Origin: JADLGH01 sp964586675
Lineage (GTDB): Bacteria > Desulfobacterota_D > UBA1144 > Nemesobacterales > UBA2774
Direction of reading: 5' to 3'
DNA length: 11,098 nucleotides
Assembly: GCA_964586675.1 (NCBI GenBank)
Contig: CAZPHQ010000045.1
Coordinates: 1 to 11,098 of the forward strand
Both the position numbers and the translations under genes were made by a program. Shown in pieces: positions 1-7,187 of this stretch (the first letter of the stretch is position 1; every line of letters begins with the position of its first letter). The notes under the pieces were generated by a model that worked only from the letters and a program-made list of their open reading frames with translations, was not told the origin of the DNA and did not search any database.

Positions 1-41
1 TGAAAAAGAACCTCATCAGCATAGCGCCATATTCCGAATGA
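1..41 (+). CDS. 3' end of an upstream gene (partial)
   Basis: Reading in the frame of positions 3-5, there is an open stretch of 12 codons (KKNLISIAPYSE) that ends at a TGA at 39-41. That stop shares four bases (ATGA) with the ATG of the next gene at 38, the usual sign of translationally coupled genes in one operon. The next gene has no visible Shine-Dalgarno sequence, which also favours coupling. The protein cannot be identified from so few residues, and the open stretch could be chance. Confidence 0.4.
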   Translation, partial: KKNLISIAPYSE

Positions 42-1480
42 ATACTAATTCCAAAATCATACCGATAGCCCTCATATCCATAGTCGTACTCCTGGGCATG
101 ATCGTAAGCGTGCAGATTAGCCAGCAGGGCGAGCTGCCCTTAACGTTTCTGGCGCTCCTGGCCATACCCGCTATCATCATGTTCATAAAATATCCGTGGC
201 TGGCCATCACGATGTTCTTCCTGCTGATTCCCCTGGAAAACCTTTACGTCTACAGGGGAAGCCTCACGGCCTCGACGACGAAGCTCTTCGGCGGACTTCT
301 TTTCGCGCTCCTGATCACGTCCGGATCGCTCAAGTACATAAGCGACACATTTGCCAATAAAAAGGGCGTATGGATGCTGGTATTCGGCGGAACCGCGGTA
401 TTGTCCATCCTCCTCTCGAACGACGTCAACGCCGACAAGGGATCGCTCATAACGCTCTGGCTCTCGATAATCCTTTATTTCATATTGATAATGATGATGC
501 GTAACACGAAAACCCTTCACATTGCCACGATAGGCCTCATAATAGGCGGCGTGCTTTCTATAATGAGCCCGATATTTTTCGGGAGGGGCTCGCTCATCGA
601 CGAGAAGCGCTACGGCGGGCTGTGGGGTGACCAGAACGAATTCGCGGCCATGCTTCTGGTGATGATTCCGCTGTCCGTTGCCCTCTTTTACACGAGCAGA
701 AAGGGGTTCGTCAAGCTCCTTCTCCTCGGCTGCTCCATCATGCTGATAGTCGGCCTTTCGCTGACATACTCGAGGGGCGGATACCTCGCTTTCGGCGTGA
801 TGATAGTCTACGCCCTGTTCAAATTCGTAACCGGGAAGAACAGGGCTAAGATCCTCGCGATAACCGTGCCGTGCCTCATCTTTGGCTCCGTGATTTTTTA
901 TCACTTTTTCGGAGAAGAATTCATTGCCCGAATGGAAACCCTGAGATACCTCGAAAGCCGCGAATCGCTGCGCGGAGAGGGCTCGCTCAACCAGCGCTTT
1001 TACTACTATTTCGAGCTCGCCCCCAAAATATTCGCCGAAGATCCCATATTCGGTGTCGGATTCAGGGGCTTCATATTTCACAACCCGAGAGGGCAGATTT
1101 CCCACAATACCTATATCGAAGTTCTGACTGGTATGGGCCTCGTAGGATTCATCCCGTTTCTAATTATTCTTTACATGACGTGGAGAGAAACGCGAAAGGT
1201 GGAGAAGTACGCCAAAATGGAGGGGAACGAGAATTACCTCTGGGCCTACGCGCACGCTCTCGAGCTGGGCCTTATATCCTATTTCCTTGCGGGTATGTTC
1301 ATATCGCTCGACCTGAGTAAAATGACTTGGCTGCTCATTACGCTTTCGGCGGTCGTATTCAACATTTCAAGGATACATTTTTTGGTGGACAACCAGCAAA
1401 GAGCCACGGCCAGATCATCCTATCCATGGGCTGAATATGGAATGCCGGGCCAGAGAAGCTACGGGGCCCGCAGCCGATGA
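38..1480 (+). CDS. O-antigen ligase / Wzy-type polymerase family membrane protein
   Basis: The 480-residue product is very hydrophobic, with roughly 12-14 predicted membrane segments (the first about residues 6-26 and 33-50, the last about 405-425 and 428-445). A large polar loop at about 291-363 is the hallmark of the Wzy_C/WaaL family. Family-like motifs are the segment at 241-252 containing TYSRGGY, and GVGFRGF (339-345) with SHNTYIEVLTGMG (355-367), where the His and nearby Arg residues fit the lipid-PP-sugar handling site of known ligases. Such proteins act in the inner membrane on the periplasmic side, polymerising repeat units or transferring undecaprenyl-linked glycan to an acceptor. 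Sequence alone does not separate ligase from polymerase; exosortase-A-type loci carry a related putative O-glycosylation ligase. The tail after residue 451 is polar and rich in Arg, Ser and Tyr. The start overlaps the preceding stop codon by ATGA and lacks a clear ribosome-binding site. Confidence 0.85.
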   Translation: MNTNSKIIPIALISIVVLLGMIVSVQISQQGELPLTFLALLAIPAIIMFIKYPWLAITMFFLLIPLENLYVYRGSLTASTTKLFGGLLFALLITSGSLKYISDTFANKKGVWMLVFGGTAVLSILLSNDVNADKGSLITLWLSIILYFILIMMMRNTKTLHIATIGLIIGGVLSIMSPIFFGRGSLIDEKRYGGLWGDQNEFAAMLLVMIPLSVALFYTSRKGFVKLLLLGCSIMLIVGLSLTYSRGGYLAFGVMIVYALFKFVTGKNRAKILAITVPCLIFGSVIFYHFFGEEFIARMETLRYLESRESLRGEGSLNQRFYYYFELAPKIFAEDPIFGVGFRGFIFHNPRGQISHNTYIEVLTGMGLVGFIPFLIILYMTWRETRKVEKYAKMEGNENYLWAYAHALELGLISYFLAGMFISLDLSKMTWLLITLSAVVFNISRIHFLVDNQQRATARSSYPWAEYGMPGQRSYGARSR

Positions 1481-1520
1481 AACATAAGGCCATTCGTATG
1501 GAGTCATCTCTCTTAATTTA

Positions 1521-2777
1521 ATGAAAATATTATATATCTCCCAGTACTTCTATCCCGAAATGGGCGCTGCGGCTGCGAGGGTGTTCGAAATTTCGCGCTG
1601 CTGGGCTGCCCTCGGCCATGAAGTCACAGTGCTTACGTGCTTTCCAAATTACCCGGACGGCGTAATCTACGACGGCTATCGGGGCAAGAACGGAAACCCG
1701 TACTTCACGGAGAAAATAGACGGAGTCAACGTCGTACGCCTCCTCACCTACCCGACCCATCTCCGGAGCTCGGCGAGAAGAGGGCTCAACTACATGTCCT
1801 CGCTAGTGACTGCGTCCGCCGCAGTTCCCTTCCTGAAAAAGAATGACGTCGTCATAGGCACGTCACCTCCCCTCTTCATGGGCCTGCCCGCGCTGCTCTA
1901 CTCCCGCCTCAGGCGGGTGCTGTTCGTGTTCGAAGTGAGGGACCTCTGGCCCGAGGTTATTTCAGCAGTAGGGGCCGGTGAAAAGAGCTCGCTCACCTAC
2001 AAGGTCTTCGACCGGACGGCAACTCTTCTCTACGAAAAAAGCGACCTCGTCGTCGCGCTTACCGAATCGTTCAGGGAAACGATGATAAACGAGAGGGGCG
2101 TTCCTGCCGAAAAAATCACGGTCATAGAAAACGCCGTCGACACGGACTTCTTCAAGCCGGGACCGCCCAACCGCGATGTGCTGGGTGATCCCCTGCTCAA
2201 AGGCAAATTTATAGTTTCATACGTCGGAACGATAGGGTATACCCACGGCGCGGAGGTCGTAATAAAAGCCGCAGAGACGCTCAAAGAAACGCTACCTGAC
2301 CTAGTATTTCTCTTCGTAGGCGACGGGTCGGACAAGGAGCGACTCTCGAAAATTGCAAGGCAGAAAGGACTCGCTAACGTGATATTTACCGGAAAGCAGC
2401 CCAAGGACAAGATACCGGATTATATCAATTCCTCGGATGTATCGCTGGTCTTATCGACGAACGAGCCCCTTCTGAGAAAAACCATATTTGCCAAGGTGTT
2501 CGAACCTATGGCATGCGGAAAGCCTTTAATAGCCGGAGCTCCGGGAGAGACGGAAGATCTCGTCATCAACCGCGCCAGGGCCGGCATAGGGTTTGAGCCT
2601 GAAAACGTCGACAGATTCATAGAAGCGGTCACAAAACTATATAAGAACCCGGAGCTAAGGGAAGAACTCGGAAGAAACGGGCACACCTTCGTAATCGATG
2701 AATTTTCCAGATGGAAAAAGGCCGCCGATTATTTAACCGCTCTTCAAACAGCAATAGATAGAAAAAAATCCCTGTAG
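1521..2777 (+). CDS. GT4 glycosyltransferase, WbuB-like
   Basis: This 418-residue protein has the two-domain GT-B layout of family GT4. The N-terminus MKILYISQYFYPEMG begins with the first strand and donor-cleft loop typical of WbuB-like enzymes. It is followed by LTCFPNYPDG (38-47) and the strongly diagnostic VRDLWPE (139-145). The C-terminal nucleotide-sugar domain shows VIENAVDTDFF (201-211), FVGDGSDKERL (265-275) and KVFEPMACGKPLIAG (325-339), which holds the conserved Glu of the GT4 donor site. WbuB relatives add an amino-deoxysugar such as FucNAc to a lipid-linked acceptor on the cytoplasmic face; the actual donor here is unknown. The gene follows the ligase by 40 bp on the same strand, so co-transcription is likely. 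The only Shine-Dalgarno-like string (GGAG at 1501-1504) lies 16 nt before the ATG, farther than usual, but the start fits the family N-terminus. Confidence 0.9.
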   Translation: MKILYISQYFYPEMGAAAARVFEISRCWAALGHEVTVLTCFPNYPDGVIYDGYRGKNGNPYFTEKIDGVNVVRLLTYPTHLRSSARRGLNYMSSLVTASAAVPFLKKNDVVIGTSPPLFMGLPALLYSRLRRVLFVFEVRDLWPEVISAVGAGEKSSLTYKVFDRTATLLYEKSDLVVALTESFRETMINERGVPAEKITVIENAVDTDFFKPGPPNRDVLGDPLLKGKFIVSYVGTIGYTHGAEVVIKAAETLKETLPDLVFLFVGDGSDKERLSKIARQKGLANVIFTGKQPKDKIPDYINSSDVSLVLSTNEPLLRKTIFAKVFEPMACGKPLIAGAPGETEDLVINRARAGIGFEPENVDRFIEAVTKLYKNPELREELGRNGHTFVIDEFSRWKKAADYLTALQTAIDRKKSL

Positions 2778-2872
2778 TCCGTATATTTCGGAAACGGTTG
2801 ATTAAAACGGCTTACTTCGTCAACTCAAGAGCCTTCCGCACATCGAACGGGTTACGAAAATGCTCATGATAA

Positions 2873-3742
2873 TTATTTGATCGCGATCAGTTTTACATCA
2901 GATCCGCCAAGAAGCAATCTGAATATCAATGACTTAGACAATTTCCTGCTAGTTATTCGTGGTAATCCGATGAGCACTTTTTCCATCACATCGGCAGGAA
3001 ACAAAGGCAGGACGAATGTACGCCCCTTGAAGCTGATAAACCTTTTAACCTTGGAAAAGCCTGCCTTTCTAAATATCTCCGCCAATTCGAAGACCGTATA
3101 TTCTTTCATGTGAAATCCGGTCGCTACATCATCGAAATACATTGAGATATCGTGCGGCCCAGAAACCCGGTTGGGAGTGACACATATATAAATGCCCCCC
3201 GGACGAAGGGCGGTATAAATATTCCCTAGCTGCTCCATGGCATCCTCGGGATGGAGGTGCTCCATTAACTGATCGCTGTAAGCCAGATCGACACTGCCCG
3301 ATGGAACACTTATGCTGCATCCGTCAGAAAGAATAAGCTTGAAATTATCCGGGCAGACGAGACCCTTGGTAATCTCGCTGGATACATCGACAGCATATAC
3401 TTTCTTTACGATTTTCGCGACTTCAAATGCCAGTGCGCAGTCCCCGGGACCAATCTCAAGATAGGTCGATTCCTTGTTTAAAAAAGCTCGAAGAAGATTC
3501 AATCCGGGAAGAACCTTCTTATTCTTGGTGCTATCGGCCTTTATGGTTAATTGAGGGTGGTCCGGCACACGGCGAAAAAGCTCGTCGTATAAATCCGAGT
3601 ACAAATGGGCCCTTTCGTGTTTATTAGAATTTCTGAGCCTGCTGGCAAGCTCTTTTTCAATTATATAATGCTCCTTGAGCCTTTCGGGACTTCTACCGGA
3701 ACCTTCCGTAATATTTGATTTTTTATCGTCCCGCAATGCCAT
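2873..3742 (-). CDS. class I SAM-dependent methyltransferase (type 11-like)
   Basis: The 289-residue product carries the SAM-binding fold. Motif I is YLEIGPGDC (94-102), followed by the acidic end of strand 2 in YAVDVS (116-121), an Asp before the adenine pocket in LILSDGCSI (136-144), the SDQLMEHL helix (156-163), and the strand in LRPGGIYICVTPNR (179-192). Residues 1-90 form a polar, largely helical extension. Proteins of this type in polysaccharide loci often O- or N-methylate sugars, but the substrate cannot be read from the sequence. The ATG at 3742 is preceded by AAAGGA about 4 nt upstream; a second ATG four bases earlier is in another frame. The gene is transcribed against all nearby glycosyltransferase genes, and sampled stretches have about 44% GC against about 60% in later genes, suggesting later acquisition. 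It is convergent with the WbuB-like gene across 95 bp. Confidence 0.85.
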   Translation of the reverse strand: MALRDDKKSNITEGSGRSPERLKEHYIIEKELASRLRNSNKHERAHLYSDLYDELFRRVPDHPQLTIKADSTKNKKVLPGLNLLRAFLNKESTYLEIGPGDCALAFEVAKIVKKVYAVDVSSEITKGLVCPDNFKLILSDGCSISVPSGSVDLAYSDQLMEHLHPEDAMEQLGNIYTALRPGGIYICVTPNRVSGPHDISMYFDDVATGFHMKEYTVFELAEIFRKAGFSKVKRFISFKGRTFVLPLFPADVMEKVLIGLPRITSRKLSKSLIFRLLLGGSDVKLIAIK

Positions 3743-3779
3743 TCATTCCTTTAGGGAGAGTTTCGGTAATAATATCATC

Positions 3780-3788
3780 ATTATCACA
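3780..3788 (-). promoter_or_regulatory. possible extended -10 element for the methyltransferase gene
   Basis: On the minus strand this reads TGTGATAAT, matching an extended -10 (TGnTATAAT) at all but one position. It lies about 37 bp before the ATG, within the 157-bp AT-rich gap between two divergent genes. There is no good -35 hexamer 17 bp upstream, so the call rests on one short match in AT-rich DNA. Confidence 0.25.
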
Positions 3789-3871
3789 TAGCGACAAACA
3801 GTACGTAGAGGCTCCGTTCGAGAAGCAGGTACCAATCCCCTGGCCGAAATTTTTTAGCCGACTGTATCTAT

Positions 3872-3879
3872 TATAAAAT
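3872..3879 (+). promoter_or_regulatory. possible -10 element for the 3900 glycosyltransferase gene
   Basis: TATAAAAT occurs 20 bp before the ATG at 3900 and about 30 bp before an alternative ATG at 3909, in the divergent AT-rich gap. The expected -35 position holds only a T-run, so the match is weak. A promoter somewhere in 3743-3899 is expected, because the preceding gene faces the other way. Confidence 0.25.
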
Positions 3880-3899
3880 ATGAGACATAAAATTATCCG

Positions 3900-5006
3900 A
3901 TGGCTTTCATGAAAAAGGGCGTGCTGATCCTGACCGATGTGCTCCACTCCGAAGGGGCCGAAAACGTAACGGTCAACATTGCCGTAAGGCTGAAGCAGTC
4001 GGACGTTTACTCGCCCATAGTATGCGCCACGCGAAGGGGCGGCGTCCTCGAAGAAAAGCTCCGTGACCACGGCGTCAAATGCGTAAAGATAGAACGCAGG
4101 CACCGCCACGAGGTATACAAGTTCCATCCCCTGGGAAAGCTCATAAAAGAAGAGAACGTAAAGCTCATACACGCCCACAAGCTGGGCTCGAATATATGGG
4201 GAGTTGTCTTGGGGAAACTTTTCGGTCTTCCGGCGATTTCCCACGTCCACGGTCAGGTCTACAACTGGAAGAATTACGCATTTAACAGCTTCGTCGGAAC
4301 ATTATCTTCGAAAATCATCACCGTATCGGAATTCGAAAAAAAGGCGCTCACGACGCAGGTCCCCGCGGAAAAGGTCGTCACGATATATAACGGCATCGAC
4401 CCGGGCAAGTACAGGCCGTCCCCCGACGCCGCGTTCAAGGAGAGCCTTGGCTTAAAACCGGACGACAGCGTAGTCGGCATCTCCGCCGCGCTGAGGAAGG
4501 AAAAGGCGCACGAGCTCTTCCTCTGCGCCGCAAAAGTAGTGCTCGAAAAAAGACCCGGCGTTTACTTCCTCGTAATCGGGGGCGGCGTGAGAATGGAAGA
4601 GCTAAAGGCCATGGCGGCGGAGCTCGGAATAAAAGAGAGCTGCATATTCACTGGATTCGTCAAGAACATTGAAGACGCGCTTTCGGTCCTCGACATCGGC
4701 GTCCTCACGTCCGAAAGAGAAGGCCTCCCGCTGACGCTCCTCGAATACATGGCCTCCTCGAAGCCCATTATCGCGACCAACGTCGGCGGCGTGAGCGAAG
4801 TCGTAAGGAATAACGAGAACGGTTTCCTTGTTCCGAGCGGTGATCACAACGCGCTGGCCGCGAAAATAAGCCTCCTCCTCGAAGACCCGGCCCTCGCCTC
4901 CCGGCTCGGAGCGAACGGGCGCTCCCTCCTCGCCGAAAAATTCTCGGAAAACGTGATGATGAAGAGAATAGTCGCCCTTTACGACGACCTGACACGCGCC
5001 GCCTAG
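3900..5006 (+). CDS. GT4 glycosyltransferase
   Basis: The 368-residue product is a GT-B fold glycosyltransferase of family GT4. The N-terminal domain starts KKGVLILTDVLHSEGAENV (5-23), with the acceptor-side loop, then LIHAHKLGSNIWG (89-101) and ISHVHGQV (113-120). The C-terminal domain has TIYNGIDPGKY (161-171), VIGGGVRMEEL (225-235) and the EX7E donor motif, E274 to E282, within SEREGLPLTLLEYMA, followed by SSKPIIATNVGG. It is about the normal length for GT4 and should act in the cytoplasm or at the inner membrane face, adding one sugar to the growing repeat unit; donor and linkage cannot be deduced. The N-terminus MAFMKK offers two starts, 3900 and 3909. Neither has a clear ribosome-binding site, and the family alignment would tolerate the later one. 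It begins the right-hand block of plus-strand genes after the divergent methyltransferase. Confidence 0.9.
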   Translation: MAFMKKGVLILTDVLHSEGAENVTVNIAVRLKQSDVYSPIVCATRRGGVLEEKLRDHGVKCVKIERRHRHEVYKFHPLGKLIKEENVKLIHAHKLGSNIWGVVLGKLFGLPAISHVHGQVYNWKNYAFNSFVGTLSSKIITVSEFEKKALTTQVPAEKVVTIYNGIDPGKYRPSPDAAFKESLGLKPDDSVVGISAALRKEKAHELFLCAAKVVLEKRPGVYFLVIGGGVRMEELKAMAAELGIKESCIFTGFVKNIEDALSVLDIGVLTSEREGLPLTLLEYMASSKPIIATNVGGVSEVVRNNENGFLVPSGDHNALAAKISLLLEDPALASRLGANGRSLLAEKFSENVMMKRIVALYDDLTRAA

Positions 5007-5018
5007 CGCGGCATTTTT
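4998..5018 (+). terminator. possible intrinsic terminator overlapping the GT4 stop codon
   Basis: A 5-bp all-GC stem (GCCGC at 4998-5002, GCGGC at 5008-5012) with a five-base loop is followed by ATTTTT (5013-5018). The loop includes the TAG stop of the preceding gene. The stem is short for a strong terminator, but the U-run placement is correct, and a 190-bp non-coding gap follows before the next gene. Confidence 0.4.
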
Positions 5019-5208
5019 AACCCGTCCGCTATATATTCGGCGCTTTGTGCTTTATACTTACCTCCAGTGATTCGAAACACGCTAAAGCTCTCTAATGCAC
5101 TGTTACGACACACAATTTTAAGTCAGCAATATAAAGTCGACGGGAAAGGAAGGCAGCTTTAATATAGTCCCGGGCCGCCGCCCCGAGAAAGGACAAGGCT
5201 GAAATCAC

Positions 5209-7149
5209 ATGTGCGGAATTGCGGGAATACTCGATTCGAGAAGGCAGATAGACGAGGGCGTACTCACCTCGATGACGGACGCCCTCACACACAGGGGCCC
5301 CGACGACGCCGGCATATACATCGACAACGAAAACGGCGTCGGGCTCGGTCACAGAAGGCTCTCGATTCTCGACCTCTCCCCGCTCGGCCACCAGCCCATG
5401 TCCAACGACGACGGCTCGATATGGATCACGTACAACGGCGAGGTCTACAACTTCGCCGAGATACGCGACGAGCTGATACAGAACGGCTACTCGTTCAATA
5501 GCAATTCCGACACCGAGGTAATAATAAAAGCCTACGAGGAATGGGGCATCAATTGCGTCCACAGATTCATCGGAATGTTCGCGTTCGGCATCTGGGACAG
5601 GAGAACGAAAAAGCTCCTTCTGCTCCGCGACAGGGCTGGCGTGAAGCCGCTTTATTATTATAGAAAGGGCGGCCTCTTTCTCTTCGGCTCCGAGCTGAAA
5701 GCCCTCATGCGGCACCCCGGGTTCAAAAAAGAGATAAACTACGAAATCCTCCCTTCGTATATAAGGTACGGCTACGTCCCGACCCCTCACTCCATATTCA
5801 AAAACACTTATAAGCTCAGGCCCGGACACTATCTCTCCATCGAAGGCCCCGACAGGGTCGAGGAAAAAAAATACTGGGACGCCGTCGATTACTACCTCAT
5901 GGAGCCGTTCAGTCTTTCGGAGGACGAGATACTCGATGAGCTCGAAAACCTCCTGGTCGATTCCTTCAAGTACAGGCTCGTGTCGGACGTTCCGGTCGGC
6001 GTATTCCTGAGCGGGGGGATAGACTCCTCCCTCCTCACGGCCCTTCTTCAGAAGAATGTAGACGTCAGGCTGAAAACGTTCTCCATCGGCTTTTACGAGA
6101 GCAGCTTCAACGAGGCCGAGTGGGCCAAGAAAATCGCTGAGTATCTCGGAACGGACCACACCGAATATTACGTTTCGGCGCGGGAGGCGTTCGATACAGT
6201 AGGGCTACTGCCCGAAATCTACGACGAGCCCTTCGCCGACAACTCCGGCATCCCGACCTATCTCGTCTCGCGGCTAACGAGGCAGGAGGCAACTGTCGCC
6301 CTCTCGGCCGACGCGGGCGACGAGCTATTCTGCGGATATAGAAGATACTGGCACACGAGCAGCGTTCACGACAAATTCCTCCGCATCCCGGCCCCGCTGA
6401 GGGGGCCGCTCCTGGGGGCGCTCGGCGTCCTCGGCCCGGAAGCCGTCGACGCCGCCTACCGCTCGCTCTCGTTCGCCCTCCCGAGAACGGAAAACTTCAA
6501 GGACAAGTACGGCAAGATCCTCCAGATGCTGAACAGGATAAACAGGAACGACCTCCCCGGAATGTACAGGGAGGCGGCGGGCCTCTGGACTTCGCGCGAC
6601 CTCAAAAAAGCCCTCGGCCGCAACCACCCGACGGACCCCGGCGACCTGTTCGACGACACATTCGGCAGGCTCTCCCGGAGGGACCTCCGCACGAAGATGA
6701 TGGTCACCGACTTCAAAACCTACATGGTCGATGACATACTGACGAAGCTCGACAGGGCGACGATGAGCGTAAGCCTCGAAGGTCGCGACCCGTTCCTCGA
6801 CCACCGAATAGTCGAGTACGCCGCAAGAATACCGATGGACATGATATACAGGAACGGCCAGAGTAAATACATCCTCCGCCGCATACTTTACAAACACGTC
6901 CCCAGGGAGCTCATCGAGCGTCCGAAGATGGGATTCAACGCCCCCCTTCACAGCTGGTTCGAAAAGGACCTCTCGGAGCTCTTGAATACATACCTCGGCG
7001 AGGAAAGGCTCGGGAAAGACGGAACGTTCAACGCGAAGGCCGTAAGCTCCATGGTGCGAGATTTCACGAACAGAAAATCGGTCAATATAAACACTCTCTG
7101 GAGCATACTCATGTACGAGATGTGGAAGGAGAAGTGGATAACTAACTAA
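5209..7149 (+). CDS. asnB: asparagine synthase (glutamine-hydrolysing)-like amidotransferase
   Basis: The 646-residue protein has both AsnB domains. The N-terminal class II glutaminase begins MCGIAGIL with the nucleophile Cys2, followed by THRGPDDAG (27-35), GHRRLSILD (47-55), YNGEVYN (75-81) and NSDTEV (99-104), all expected for glutamine binding. The C-terminal ATP-pyrophosphatase domain has the PP-loop SGGIDSS (268-274) and a later block containing KLDRATMSVSLEGRDPFLDH. AsnB makes asparagine from aspartate, glutamine and ATP. However, members inside polysaccharide loci, such as WbpS and the exosortase-A-associated amidotransferases, are thought to amidate uronic acids or other glycan carboxylates, and that role is more likely here. 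The length is near the family norm and no catalytic residue appears lost. AAGG at 5195-5198 lies 10 nt before the ATG. A gap of about 200 bp precedes the gene, and 38 bp separate it from the next glycosyltransferase. The gene symbol denotes family only. Confidence 0.9.
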   Translation: MCGIAGILDSRRQIDEGVLTSMTDALTHRGPDDAGIYIDNENGVGLGHRRLSILDLSPLGHQPMSNDDGSIWITYNGEVYNFAEIRDELIQNGYSFNSNSDTEVIIKAYEEWGINCVHRFIGMFAFGIWDRRTKKLLLLRDRAGVKPLYYYRKGGLFLFGSELKALMRHPGFKKEINYEILPSYIRYGYVPTPHSIFKNTYKLRPGHYLSIEGPDRVEEKKYWDAVDYYLMEPFSLSEDEILDELENLLVDSFKYRLVSDVPVGVFLSGGIDSSLLTALLQKNVDVRLKTFSIGFYESSFNEAEWAKKIAEYLGTDHTEYYVSAREAFDTVGLLPEIYDEPFADNSGIPTYLVSRLTRQEATVALSADAGDELFCGYRRYWHTSSVHDKFLRIPAPLRGPLLGALGVLGPEAVDAAYRSLSFALPRTENFKDKYGKILQMLNRINRNDLPGMYREAAGLWTSRDLKKALGRNHPTDPGDLFDDTFGRLSRRDLRTKMMVTDFKTYMVDDILTKLDRATMSVSLEGRDPFLDHRIVEYAARIPMDMIYRNGQSKYILRRILYKHVPRELIERPKMGFNAPLHSWFEKDLSELLNTYLGEERLGKDGTFNAKAVSSMVRDFTNRKSVNINTLWSILMYEMWKEKWITN

Positions 7150-7187
7150 GGGCTCACACAGCGCATTATTGAATAGGACTACAGCCG

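Noticed and set aside
140..1105. Long minus-strand open frame over the ligase gene
   Set aside because: Its translation is charged and low in hydrophobic order with no family motif, while the plus frame gives a clear multi-spanning Wzy_C-type protein. It is an antisense shadow.
3842..3860. Sigma-54 type -24/-12 element (TGGCC...TTTAGCC)
   Set aside because: GG and GC are present, but the spacing is about three bases too long for the -24/-12 consensus.
2778..3899. Direct or inverted repeats flanking the methyltransferase as insertion marks
   Set aside because: I compared the 95-bp and 157-bp flanks by eye and found no shared repeat beyond a few bases, and no transposase or tRNA.
5092..6159. 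355-codon minus-strand open frame over the amidotransferase gene
   Set aside because: It lies opposite a well-conserved AsnB frame. Long antisense frames are expected in GC-rich coding DNA with this codon bias, and no domain pattern is visible.
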